64,000 nt of DNA from the NCBI RefSeq assembly GCF_030142045.1, contig NZ_CP126242.1:186001-250000 (forward strand). Reading direction: 5' to 3'. The notes under the pieces were generated by a model. That model was not told the origin of the DNA. It saw only the letters and a list, made by a program, of their open reading frames with translations, and searched no databases. The stretch comes from Arthrobacter sp. zg-Y919 (GTDB taxonomy: Bacteria; Actinomycetota; Actinomycetes; Actinomycetales; Micrococcaceae). Shown here piece by piece: positions 46,812 through 55,107 of this stretch (positions are counted from its first letter, which is position 1; every line of letters starts with the position of its first letter). The position numbers and the translations under genes are program-made.

Positions 46812-47173
46812 AACCCCCCCTCCCATGTTCTATTGAGTGTAGCTGAGGTCACACGAAGGGTGGACTCCTTGATCAGTATGGGAACGGGATGTTGCGCCGG
46901 ATCGGGCTGCGGCGCGAATTGACTCTTGGAGCGCTTAGTTGCTTCGACTTCGGATACTTCATGTCGAGCCAGTCGACTGATTCGCTTATTTTCAATTTCC
47001 CCCGACTCTAAGCTGCAGAGATGCATTGGAGGGTGTATGTCCGCCAGTGAACTTTGGAGCACATCTTGTGCTGCGTTTAGAACGAGGTGTCCTAGGTGGC
47101 CCGTCTTCCCGTTGTCGGTGCGACTACTAAGGTCAATCCGTTGCACCCCGAGGGCGGAAATGTATAAGAGCAA
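46808..47173 (-). CDS. Unrecognised small protein, first gene of the TS-like operon (possibly 5'-truncated)
   Basis: 121 residues if TTG at 47173 is used; a GTG at 47146 (VQRIDLSSRTDNGKTGHLGH) is an alternative. Its TGA overlaps the ATG of the thymidylate-synthase-like gene, and the Shine-Dalgarno of that gene lies in its last codons (TWEGGL), so it looks genuinely translated. Charged, without membrane segments or known motif. The low-GC region ends within about 20 bases upstream of this frame, so the 5' part of a longer gene may have been lost at the insertion boundary. Confidence 0.5.
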   Translation of the reverse strand: MLLYISALGVQRIDLSSRTDNGKTGHLGHLVLNAAQDVLQSSLADIHPPMHLCSLESGEIENKRISRLARHEVSEVEATKRSKSQFAPQPDPAQHPVPILIKESTLRVTSATLNRTWEGGL

Positions 47174-47325
47174 CCCTGTACGGTCTCGAGATCCTCGCCG
47201 TGTGCACGTTCAAGAGGGCGTGCTCGTGAGAACGTTGCGCCAACCTGCCCCACCCCACCTCTGGCCCTGCCCGATCCCGCCGCCTAGACTGGCGGCCATC
47301 CGAGCGCGCCGAACAGAGGAGCAGC

Positions 47326-49044
47326 ATGCCCACGATCGCCGAGACCGTCGTTCATAACCTCGCCGCCAATGGGATCCAGCGGATCTGGGGAGTCCCCGGC
47401 GACTCCCTGAACGCGGTGACCGAGGCGATCCGCCGGGAGAAGGGCATCGAGTGGATGCTGACCCGGCACGAGGAGGAGGCCGCGTTCGCCGCCGCCGGAG
47501 AGGCAGCGCTGACGGGCGAACTCGCGGTGTGCGCGGGCAGCTGCGGCCCCGGCAACATGCACCTGATCAACGGGCTCTACGACGCGCACCGAAGCCGGGT
47601 TCCCGTGCTCGCAATCGCTTCGCACATCCCGAGCGACGAGATTGGCAGCCAGTACTTCCAGGAGACCCGGCCCACGGAGCTGTTCCGGGATTGCACGGTC
47701 TTCTGCGAGATGGTCCTGAGCCCTGAGCAGATGCCGCGGCTGCTGGAGATCGCCATGCGGACCGCCATCGAGATGCGGGGCGTCGCCGTGCTCGTGATGG
47801 CCGGCGACACCGCACTGCAGGACGCCGCGGACGAGCGCGTCTTCACGGTCCGCCGCACCGACCCGGTCACCGTGCCCTCCCCTGCGGAGCTGCAGGAAGC
47901 TGCCGCTACGCTGAACTCCTGCGGGAACGTGACGATCCTCGCGGGCGCCGGCGTCGAGGGGGCGCGCGAGGAGGTCCACGCCCTCGCCGACGCTCTGGCC
48001 GCGCCGATCGTGCATGCCCTCCGCGGCAAGGAGGTCATCGAGCACGACAACCCGTTCGACGTCGGCATGACCGGGCTCCTCGGCTTTGCGTCGGGATACC
48101 GGGCGATGGAGGACTGCGACGCGCTGCTGATGCTCGGCACCGACTTCCCGTACCAGCAGTTCTACCCGAAGAAGGCGAAGATCCTGCAGGTCGACATCCG
48201 GGGCGAGCAGCTCGGCCGCCGCGTGCCGCTCACCCAGGGCATGGTCGGCGGGGTGGGACCGACGGCGGCGGCCCTGCTGCCGCTGCTCGAGCGGAAGTCG
48301 AAGCGCACCCACCTCGAGAAGTCGCTGGACCACTACCGCCGCACCCGCGCGCAGCTCGACGACCTCGAGAAGCAGGGCCCGGGCACCATCCATCCGCAGC
48401 ACCTCGCCCACCTGATCGACAAGCTCGCCGACGATGACGCGGTCTTCCTGCCCGACGTCGGCACTCCCGTCATCTGGGCGTCACGTCACCTGCGGATCGG
48501 CCCGCGACGGCGCCTGATCGGCTCCTTCTGGCACGGCACCATGGCGGCGGCGACCCCGCTCGGTCTGGGCGCCCAGGCGGTGGACCGGAACCGGCAGGTG
48601 GTGGTCCTCGCCGGCGACGGCGGCCTCGCGATGATGCTCGGTGAGCTGCTGACGGCGGTGCAGCACAAGCTTCCGATCAAGATCGTCGTATTCGACAACG
48701 CGGCGCTCAGCTTCGTCGAGGTGGAGATGAAGGCGGCGGGCATCGTGAACTTCGGCACCGGGCTCGAGAACCCGGACTTCGGTGCGGTCGCGCAGGCGGT
48801 GGGGATGCACGGCGAAAGCGTGACCCGACCGGAGGACCTCGAGGGCGCCCTGCGTCGCGCGTTCGCGTACGACGGCCCCGCGCTCGTCTCGGTCGCGGTG
48901 GAACGGCAGGAGTTGTCCATGCCGCCGAAGATCGACGCGAAGCAGGCCACCGGCTTTGCGGTCTACGCGATGCGTACGGTGCTCGCCGGGAACGGCCGCG
49001 AGCTCATTGACCTGGCCCGAGCCAATGCGCGTCAGCTGCTCTGA
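47326..49044 (+). CDS. poxB: Pyruvate dehydrogenase (quinone) / pyruvate oxidase PoxB
   Basis: 572 residues, the length of PoxB. Thiamine-diphosphate enzyme: N-terminal Pyr domain with catalytic Glu in LTRHEEEAAFAAAG, FAD-binding central part (about 190-340) and PP domain with the ThDP motif VVLAGDGGLAMMLGELLTAV then IVVFDNAALSFVEVE (GDG...N). It converts pyruvate to acetate and CO2 with electrons to the quinone pool at the membrane. AGGAG stands upstream. High GC resumes here, next to the low-GC insert; monocistronic or with the small gene downstream. Confidence 0.93.
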   Translation: MPTIAETVVHNLAANGIQRIWGVPGDSLNAVTEAIRREKGIEWMLTRHEEEAAFAAAGEAALTGELAVCAGSCGPGNMHLINGLYDAHRSRVPVLAIASHIPSDEIGSQYFQETRPTELFRDCTVFCEMVLSPEQMPRLLEIAMRTAIEMRGVAVLVMAGDTALQDAADERVFTVRRTDPVTVPSPAELQEAAATLNSCGNVTILAGAGVEGAREEVHALADALAAPIVHALRGKEVIEHDNPFDVGMTGLLGFASGYRAMEDCDALLMLGTDFPYQQFYPKKAKILQVDIRGEQLGRRVPLTQGMVGGVGPTAAALLPLLERKSKRTHLEKSLDHYRRTRAQLDDLEKQGPGTIHPQHLAHLIDKLADDDAVFLPDVGTPVIWASRHLRIGPRRRLIGSFWHGTMAAATPLGLGAQAVDRNRQVVVLAGDGGLAMMLGELLTAVQHKLPIKIVVFDNAALSFVEVEMKAAGIVNFGTGLENPDFGAVAQAVGMHGESVTRPEDLEGALRRAFAYDGPALVSVAVERQELSMPPKIDAKQATGFAVYAMRTVLAGNGRELIDLARANARQLL

Positions 49045-49102
49045 GGAAGCTCCTCTGCGGTGGGATACGCTGAGCCGGTCGTCATTCTTCTGGGGGGAAA
49101 TA

Positions 49103-49348
49103 ATGAACCGTCCGCATCCGGTCGCCGGAATGTTCGCGGCCACGCTTGTGCTGTGGCTTGCGTCCATCGGCTGTACGCTAATCGCCGTATTTACAGTTGG
49201 ATTTAACCCGACCGCCGGGTTCACCGGGCAGGCGTCGCTGCCAGCCATCCTCGGAGCCGTCGCCGCTCTGGGGTCCGCCCTGTTTGCTTTGTGGACTGGG
49301 TGGCGGGCCTGTCGAGCCCTGGATTATTTGGTGGACAAAGCGAGGTAG
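49103..49348 (+). CDS. Small two-helix membrane protein
   Basis: 81 residues from ATG at 49103 (MNRPHPVAGMFAATLVLWLA) preceded by GGGGGGAAA. Two membrane helices (GMFAATLVLWLASIGCTLIA; LPAILGAVAALGSALFALWT). Not recognised. It begins 58 bases after poxB and may be cotranscribed. A longer frame starting at 48956 overlaps poxB and is rejected. Confidence 0.65.
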   Translation: MNRPHPVAGMFAATLVLWLASIGCTLIAVFTVGFNPTAGFTGQASLPAILGAVAALGSALFALWTGWRACRALDYLVDKAR

Positions 49349-49418
49349 CTTGCCTGGGGCGCCTGGGTCCATGGCTTCGTGAACGGGGGAGACTCACAGC
49401 GGCTTCTCGCCGGCTTAG

Positions 49419-50192
49419 CTAGACCTTCGGGGCGAACGCCCGTTCAACATTCATCGCTGTTTCTATAACCATCGGCGCGATTTGCTCAACTCGTTCTGAG
49501 GTCATGTCGTGATCGAGTCCGGAACAGCTGATACCTCCGACGACCCTGCCGCTGCTATCCCGAAGTACTGTTCCTACGCAGCGGATGTGCAGTTCATTTT
49601 CTCCGTCATCCATTGACCATCCACGATCACGGATAACCTCGACCTGTTCCCACAAAGCTCGCTTAGACGTAAGCGATTGCGGAGTTCGGCGCTCTAAGGT
49701 CGCTGTCGCGATGAGGCTACGGCTCGACTTTTCGTCCATAGCGGCAAGAACTGCTTTTCCAATGGCAGTAGACCACAGTGGGATGGAGTCTCCGACTCGG
49801 GAACGCATTTGATAGGAGGCGGGCCCATCAATTTTGGCGATGTAGACAAGACCATCCTGCCCATAGCGAGCCATGTGAACAGTGAATCGAACTCGCTCAC
49901 GCAGAGCTTGAAGGTAGGGAAGCGCCACATCAACCAGTCGCTCTTCATTTTGTAGCAGCGACACCAGGGTCTGGACCCGCAGGCCCGGCCGATATGTCCG
50001 GTCCTCACTCTGTTCGACCCACCCATGCTCCGTGAGGTCTCTGAGCATGCGGTGCACTGTGCTGACTGACAAGCCGGTCGCTGCGGAAATGTCTGAGACG
50101 CGTTGGTGCGAGGCAACGGCCTCCAGCACAGCGAGTCCCTTCATGAGGGACGAGCGCTGTTGTGGATCGGAAGGTGCTTCAATTGCGGTCAT
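49419..50192 (-). CDS. IclR-family transcriptional regulator
   Basis: 257 residues from ATG at 50192, which overlaps the kduD stop (ATGA); an in-frame ATG at 50204 is less likely. N-terminal winged helix (SDISAATGLSVSTVHRMLRD) and C-terminal effector domain from about residue 75 (YGQDGLVYIAKIDGPASYQM; SIPLWSTAIGKAVLAAMDEK; RDSSGRVVGGISCSG). KdgR-type IclR proteins repress uronate genes and are released by 2-keto-3-deoxygluconate. The position as third gene after kduI-kduD supports such a role. Confidence 0.92.
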   Translation of the reverse strand: MTAIEAPSDPQQRSSLMKGLAVLEAVASHQRVSDISAATGLSVSTVHRMLRDLTEHGWVEQSEDRTYRPGLRVQTLVSLLQNEERLVDVALPYLQALRERVRFTVHMARYGQDGLVYIAKIDGPASYQMRSRVGDSIPLWSTAIGKAVLAAMDEKSSRSLIATATLERRTPQSLTSKRALWEQVEVIRDRGWSMDDGENELHIRCVGTVLRDSSGRVVGGISCSGLDHDMTSERVEQIAPMVIETAMNVERAFAPKV

Positions 50193-50938
50193 CGACCCAT
50201 CCAACCACCATCAACGACCAAGGTGTGGCCATTGACGTATCCAGCTTCCGGCCCGGCTAGGAATGCAACTGCCCCGGCAACATCCGCGGGCTGGCCCCAC
50301 CTTCCGGCAGGGATGCGCTCGCGAATTGCTCTCTCCCGGTCGACATCGTTCCGCAGTGCTTCGGTGTTGTTGGTTGCTATGTACCCGGGCGCGACGGCGT
50401 TCACCGTGACTCCTTTGCCGGCCCACTCGTTCGCCAAGGCTTTGGTCAGACCGACGACGGCATGCTTGGACGCCGCGTAGGACGGGACGTTGATTCCGCC
50501 CTGAAACGAAAGCAGGGAGGCAATCGACACGATTCTTCCATAACGGCGTTCGACCATCCCGGCGCCCAGGATCTGGCTCAGGTGCCAGATGGTGTCTAGA
50601 TTGACCGAGAGCACCTGCCGCCAGGCATCGGGCGCGTGCGCGACAGCTGGCTCGCGGTGAATGATGCCGGCGTTGTTGACCAGGATGTCAACGGGACCCA
50701 TCCGCCCAGCTTGAGCGCGAGCAACGAGAGGGTCGGAGAGATCCGAAAGGACAAGCTCGACCTCCCCGCCGTAGGAGGCAACCGATGCTAATGCGTCATC
50801 CATGTCGCGGTGTCCCCACAGGGTGACGTGGGCACCTCCTTGAGCAAGGCGTTGGGCACAGGCCAACCCAATGCCCGTACGCGCACCTGTGACCACAGCC
50901 CGCTGACCCTCAAACAGGCGAACAGAGTTGGCATTCAT
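50189..50938 (-). CDS. kduD: 2-dehydro-3-deoxy-D-gluconate 5-dehydrogenase KduD
   Basis: 249 residues. SDR Rossmann motif TGARTGIG, NNAG in LVNNAGIIHREP and the catalytic Ser/Tyr/Lys in IVSIASLLSFQGGINVPSYA and ASKHAV, ending VDGGWMGR. The sequence around NAGIIHREP and SFQGGI is typical of KduD, which reduces 2,5-diketo-3-deoxygluconate to 2-keto-3-deoxygluconate with NAD(P)H. Coupled by ATGA to kduI upstream and to the IclR gene downstream. Confidence 0.93.
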   Translation of the reverse strand: MNANSVRLFEGQRAVVTGARTGIGLACAQRLAQGGAHVTLWGHRDMDDALASVASYGGEVELVLSDLSDPLVARAQAGRMGPVDILVNNAGIIHREPAVAHAPDAWRQVLSVNLDTIWHLSQILGAGMVERRYGRIVSIASLLSFQGGINVPSYAASKHAVVGLTKALANEWAGKGVTVNAVAPGYIATNNTEALRNDVDRERAIRERIPAGRWGQPADVAGAVAFLAGPEAGYVNGHTLVVDGGWMGR

Positions 50939-51747
50939 CGCAGATCTCCTGGCTTTACAGCCTCGACATCGGTGTAATCGAGGTTCTCTCCGGCCATCGC
51001 CCAGACAAAGGAGTAGTCGGCGATGGCGCTTCCGCTGTGGATTGACCAGGGCGGTGAAACAACGGCGTCACGGTCGCCCAGAATCAGTTGACGTACATTC
51101 TGCGGTTCACCCATTTGATGAAACAAGACAGCGTCACCCAGTCCGTCATACAGGTAAATTTCGGTCCGGCGATCGTGCAGGTGGGGTGGCATGGTATTCC
51201 ATACGGAACCTGCGCTTAGCGTGGTGATGCCTAGCACCAACTGGTTTGAGTTGATGCCGTCGGCGTGGATGTACTTGCGGATGGTGCGTTCGTTTGCTTC
51301 CTGCGCCGAGCCGAGGTGCAGCGCCTCCACCCCGTCGCGCGAGGCGAGGAGCGCCGTTGCCGCTTTGTAGGCCGACGCCGAAACAAGGTATGCAGTCCCC
51401 TCACCGGAGAACGAGACGGAAGTTGTTCCGCACGGCAGATAGAGAACATCGTGCGAATTAAGATCCCAGGATCCGTTACTGGAGGTCACGGTGACGGTTC
51501 CGTCGAGTCCAACAATTCCCAACTCGCGTCGATCCAAAAAGTTCTCTGCCCGCAATTCCGTGGGGCTGGTGAGGTGAAGGGTTTCTCCGGTGACGACAAC
51601 GCCGCCGATCACCATCCGATCATCGTGGATGTAGGCGAATCGGACTTCTCCCGGCACGAACAGGTCCGAAACCACGAACCTCTCCCGCAGGTCGTCATTG
51701 CTCAGAGCGTTTATCTCGTGGGGATGCGTACTCCATATGCGCCTCAA
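50935..51747 (-). CDS. kduI: 5-dehydro-4-deoxy-D-glucuronate isomerase KduI, copy 1
   Basis: 270 residues from a TTG start at 51747 (MRRIWSTHPHEINALSNDDL) with GGAG about 11 bases upstream. Cupin-fold isomerase of unsaturated uronate catabolism, converting 5-keto-4-deoxyuronate to 2,5-diketo-3-deoxygluconate. Zinc ligands are seen in MPPHLHDRRTEIYLY (HxHxxxxE) and SIHSG. A second homologue is encoded at 58978 on the other strand. First gene of the kduI-kduD-iclR operon, divergent from the transporter operon. Confidence 0.94.
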   Translation of the reverse strand: MRRIWSTHPHEINALSNDDLRERFVVSDLFVPGEVRFAYIHDDRMVIGGVVVTGETLHLTSPTELRAENFLDRRELGIVGLDGTVTVTSSNGSWDLNSHDVLYLPCGTTSVSFSGEGTAYLVSASAYKAATALLASRDGVEALHLGSAQEANERTIRKYIHADGINSNQLVLGITTLSAGSVWNTMPPHLHDRRTEIYLYDGLGDAVLFHQMGEPQNVRQLILGDRDAVVSPPWSIHSGSAIADYSFVWAMAGENLDYTDVEAVKPGDLR

Positions 51748-51838
51748 GACTCAGGTACTCCTTTGATTGGGAGAGGAGGGTGTCAGCTATCGCCGCCGGC
51801 CCTCTCGTGGGATCACCATGCCATGTTTTCTATTCTGC

Positions 51839-51853
51839 GGAAAGACTCTTTCC
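51839..51853. promoter_or_regulatory. Candidate operator in the divergent uronate promoter region
   Basis: GGAAAGACTCTTTCC has exact 6-base arms around ACT, midway between kduI and the binding-protein gene. Eight bases on, TCGCGA occurs twice (51861-51866 and 51886-51891), 25 bases apart. Either could be the site of the IclR regulator controlling both directions. Confidence 0.45.
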
Positions 51854-51941
51854 ATTTTTGTCGCGATGGGTCATTCTCTAGGTGTTCGCGACATAGCGCA
51901 CTGTTTTGCTGAGGCGGGATCACCCATCAAGGAGGATGCAA

Positions 51942-53270
51942 GTGGCCAGGAAGAAAACCAACACAGCCCGCCTGCTCATTGCAGCAGGGGCGACGGTACT
52001 ACTCGCAGCATGTGCGCCCGGCGAAGTGACAAACGAGGGCAGCAGCTCTGAAGGCGCCGCACCTGAAGTGCAAACTGTTGATCCCGCTGAGTTTGCCGGC
52101 GAAACACTCAGCTATGTGTATTTCACAGACGGGCCCGATGAGCAGGCAACACGCGACCTAATCGCAGGGTTCGAGGATGAATATGATGTCACCGTCAATC
52201 TTGAGATCCTGCCGTATGCAGATCTGGTGACCTCGGTCCAGGCGCGACTCTCTGGTGGCAACGCCCCCGACGTCGTTCGCCTTACTTCACTGACCGACTT
52301 CCGCGCCGACCTCTTGGACCTGCGCACTTACCTTGGCGAAGACTACGCCGAGGAGTTCCTGCCCGGACCGGTGACCGGCGCCACCGGCGATAACGGCGAA
52401 CTTCTCGCTGTTCCTTCAGACGCCACGCTGAACGGACCTTTCGTGAACGTAGACATGTTCGAGGAGGCCGGAGTTGAACTTCCGGACCCTGCCGACCCGT
52501 GGACATGGGAGGAAATGGTTGACGCAGCGACGGAAGTCCAGGAAGCCACTGGCTCTGACTATGCCTTTGCCATCGACAAGTCGGGTCACCGCCTATCCAC
52601 TATTCTCAGCCAATATGGCACGGCTCTGGTAGACGGAAACGAGGTGGCGCTGGATCCCCAAAAGGCGGAACAGGCGCTTGCCCCTCTCGTTGAGATGATG
52701 GCCGACGACCGGATGCCGCGTGACTTCTGGCTTGGTTCAGGTACCCGTTATGAGGGCGCGAACGAGATCTTCCTCGCTCAAGCCACTCCTGTGTACCTCT
52801 CCGGTAACTGGCAGGTGGGGCAGTTTGCGGCTAACGCCGAGTTTAATTGGGCGGTCGCGCCAAATCCCTGCGCCGATGAATGCGGCGGTTTTCCAGGCGG
52901 CAAGTACATGGCCGCTCTTGCCGAGGGGCCTAACCCCGCCTTGGCTGCCGAGTTCATCCGCTACATGAACACGGCCGAAAACCAGGAGACGTTCGTCGCT
53001 GCCGGCGGTTTCCTGCCTACCCGAGCTGACCTCTCGGAGGAGGGCGTGCAATACCCCGCCCGGCAGGCAGACATGGATATGTTCCTTCAAGACCTGGAGC
53101 GCACGCCCGAGCTCGGCTACGAAGCAAATGCAGCTCCCGCCTTCTCCGGAGCCGGAACCGCCTTGGTGGAGGCACTTTCGCGGGTAGTAGCCGGAGAGCA
53201 GGATCTCGGGACCGCGATGAGCGACCTGCAGCAGAGCACCCAATCGCTCGTCGAGGAGCTCGCCCCATGA
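51942..53270 (+). CDS. Sugar ABC transporter substrate-binding lipoprotein
   Basis: 442 residues from GTG at 51942 (MARKKTNTARLLIAAG) with AAGGAGG upstream; the longer frame starting at 51906 is rejected. Signal peptide with lipobox VLLAAC. Family 1 solute-binding fold (TLSYVYFTDGPDEQATRDLI; LSGGNAPDVVRLTSLTDF; PADPWTWEEMVDAA). It is expected to bind oligosaccharides carrying unsaturated uronate ends. First gene of the importer operon; stop overlaps the first permease gene (ATGA). Confidence 0.93.
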   Translation: MARKKTNTARLLIAAGATVLLAACAPGEVTNEGSSSEGAAPEVQTVDPAEFAGETLSYVYFTDGPDEQATRDLIAGFEDEYDVTVNLEILPYADLVTSVQARLSGGNAPDVVRLTSLTDFRADLLDLRTYLGEDYAEEFLPGPVTGATGDNGELLAVPSDATLNGPFVNVDMFEEAGVELPDPADPWTWEEMVDAATEVQEATGSDYAFAIDKSGHRLSTILSQYGTALVDGNEVALDPQKAEQALAPLVEMMADDRMPRDFWLGSGTRYEGANEIFLAQATPVYLSGNWQVGQFAANAEFNWAVAPNPCADECGGFPGGKYMAALAEGPNPALAAEFIRYMNTAENQETFVAAGGFLPTRADLSEEGVQYPARQADMDMFLQDLERTPELGYEANAAPAFSGAGTALVEALSRVVAGEQDLGTAMSDLQQSTQSLVEELAP

Positions 53271-54166
53271 TCAAGGCGTCAACCAAACAGGAACAGCGAC
53301 GGCGCAAGCCGCCCCTGGGCCTGCGCCTAGCACCGTATCTGTTCCTGCTGCCCAACACGGCCATCTTCGTCCTCTTTACCATCTGGCCCGCCATTAACGG
53401 CTTTAACATCTCCCTCTACTCGTCCTCGAACGGACGGACCTTCAGATGGGAAGGAACAGGAAACTATCAGCGCATCCTTAGCGATGATGGGTTTTGGGGC
53501 GTTGTAATGAATACCGCAATTTATGCGGTGGCCTTCGTTGTGCTCTCGGTCGGCATAGGCATCTTCCTGGCCGTTCTGGTAGACCAGCAGGGCCGCGGCC
53601 GCTCATTCTTCCGTGCCGCGTTCTTCATCCCCGTTCTGATCTCACCTGTTGTCGTAGGACTGATCTGGAACTGGATGCTGGAGCGTCAAAACGGCCTCGT
53701 CAACACCTTCCTCGGCATGGAGATACCTTGGCTGGTTGACGACAACCTCGCACTTGTCGCCATCATCGCGGTCGGCGTATGGATGCAGGTGGGCTTCTAC
53801 ATGCTGATCCTGCTCGCGGGTCTGCAAAGTATCGATCCAACCCTGTACGAGGCCTCCGGTATGGACGGTGCCTCGCGTTGGCTCCAATTCCGCACCATCA
53901 CCCTTCCACTACTCCAGCCGAGCATCCTCGTTGTGGTGGTACTTGCCACCATTCACGGCTTCCAAGCCTTCGACTACATCTACACCCTGACCGGTGGCGG
54001 ACCCGTTGGCGCAACAACGCTGATCGTTCAATACATCTATGAGAACGGCTTCGTCTCCCCTATCAGGTATGGCGCCGCCGCAGCGGGAAGCGTCTTGCTC
54101 TTCTGCGTCGTATTCGCGATCACGATCGTCAACTACATGATCGGCCGCAAGAGAGAGGCAGTATGA
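53267..54166 (+). CDS. Sugar ABC transporter permease (MalF/LacF type)
   Basis: 299 residues, about six membrane helices. The EAA loop that contacts the ATPase is seen as LYEASGMDGASRWLQFRTIT. N-terminus LAPYLFLLPNTAIFVLFTIW is typical of CUT1 family permeases. Linked by ATGA overlaps to the binding-protein gene and to the second permease gene. No ATPase gene in the operon; CUT1 systems often share one MsmK/MalK-type ATPase encoded elsewhere. Confidence 0.93.
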   Translation: MIKASTKQEQRRRKPPLGLRLAPYLFLLPNTAIFVLFTIWPAINGFNISLYSSSNGRTFRWEGTGNYQRILSDDGFWGVVMNTAIYAVAFVVLSVGIGIFLAVLVDQQGRGRSFFRAAFFIPVLISPVVVGLIWNWMLERQNGLVNTFLGMEIPWLVDDNLALVAIIAVGVWMQVGFYMLILLAGLQSIDPTLYEASGMDGASRWLQFRTITLPLLQPSILVVVVLATIHGFQAFDYIYTLTGGGPVGATTLIVQYIYENGFVSPIRYGAAAAGSVLLFCVVFAITIVNYMIGRKREAV

Positions 54167-55056
54167 GCATCCCCCAAACCGTCTCGCCGCCCACACAGGA
54201 ACCTGGCCCTAAGCGCTCCTGGACGTCAACCGGCCAGCGGCAGATCACAGCCACTGACGCGCTGCGCGTAGTTATTCTGACCACAGCGGCGCTCGTTGCG
54301 CTTATCCCGATCCTCTGGCTGGTGTTTGGTTCGTTCAAGACGCCAACGGAACTATCCGAGCGGCCACCAACCCTACTTCCGCAATCGTGGGGGTTCGGGA
54401 ACTACACCGAGGCTCTCACACGGTTCGATTTCGGGACCTACATGATGAACAGCGTCATCGTTACGGTCGCAGCCACAGTCCTGACGCTTTTGATCAACTC
54501 GATGGCGGCATATGCCTTGGCCAAGTACAACTTCCGCGGCCGTAACGCACTGTTCCTACTTACCCTCGCGACAATCATGATTCCACTTCAAGTGATCCTG
54601 ATCCCCGTTTACCAGGTGGTCGCGTCCTTCGGGATGGTGAACACTCTGTGGGGTCTCATCATCCCGGCGGCGGCAACGCCTACCGGAGTGTTCATTCTTC
54701 GCCAGTACATGCTGTCCATCCCGGATGAGCTGATAGAAGCTGCGCGGGTCGACGGTGCCGGAGAGTTGAAGATTTTCCTGCGAATTGTTTTGCCAGTCTG
54801 TCGGCCGGCCCTCGCCGTCGTTGCCATTCTGTCAATTATGTGGCGGTGGAATGACTTCCTTTGGCCACTGGTCGTCGCACAAAGCGAGTCCGTCTATACC
54901 CTGCCCGTTGCCTTGGCCCGGTTCACCGCTCAGGAGACTGTTCCATTCAATCTCATCATCGCGATGAGCGTGGTGAGCATCCTTCCGGTCATCATCCTTT
55001 TCCTGTTCTTCCAAAAGCAGATAACGACAGGCATCGCCAATACCGGTATCAAGTAA
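54163..55056 (+). CDS. Carbohydrate ABC transporter permease (MalG type)
   Basis: 297 residues. EAA motif ELIEAARVDGAGELKIFLRI at about 190 and six membrane helices, beginning VILTTAALVALIPILWLVFG. CUT1 inner-membrane partner of the preceding permease. Ends about 50 bases before the 926-residue protein gene, which has a GAAGGAG ribosome-binding site of its own. Confidence 0.93.
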   Translation: MSIPQTVSPPTQEPGPKRSWTSTGQRQITATDALRVVILTTAALVALIPILWLVFGSFKTPTELSERPPTLLPQSWGFGNYTEALTRFDFGTYMMNSVIVTVAATVLTLLINSMAAYALAKYNFRGRNALFLLTLATIMIPLQVILIPVYQVVASFGMVNTLWGLIIPAAATPTGVFILRQYMLSIPDELIEAARVDGAGELKIFLRIVLPVCRPALAVVAILSIMWRWNDFLWPLVVAQSESVYTLPVALARFTAQETVPFNLIIAMSVVSILPVIILFLFFQKQITTGIANTGIK

Positions 55057-55107
55057 CCCCGCCCTCCAGTGGAGCCTCACGACCCTGAGAAGGAGTAGCG
55101 AAACCCC

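Noticed and set aside
51748..51941. Riboswitch upstream of the uronate transporter
   Set aside because: Only short palindromes are seen, more like protein operators; no structured RNA motif recognised.
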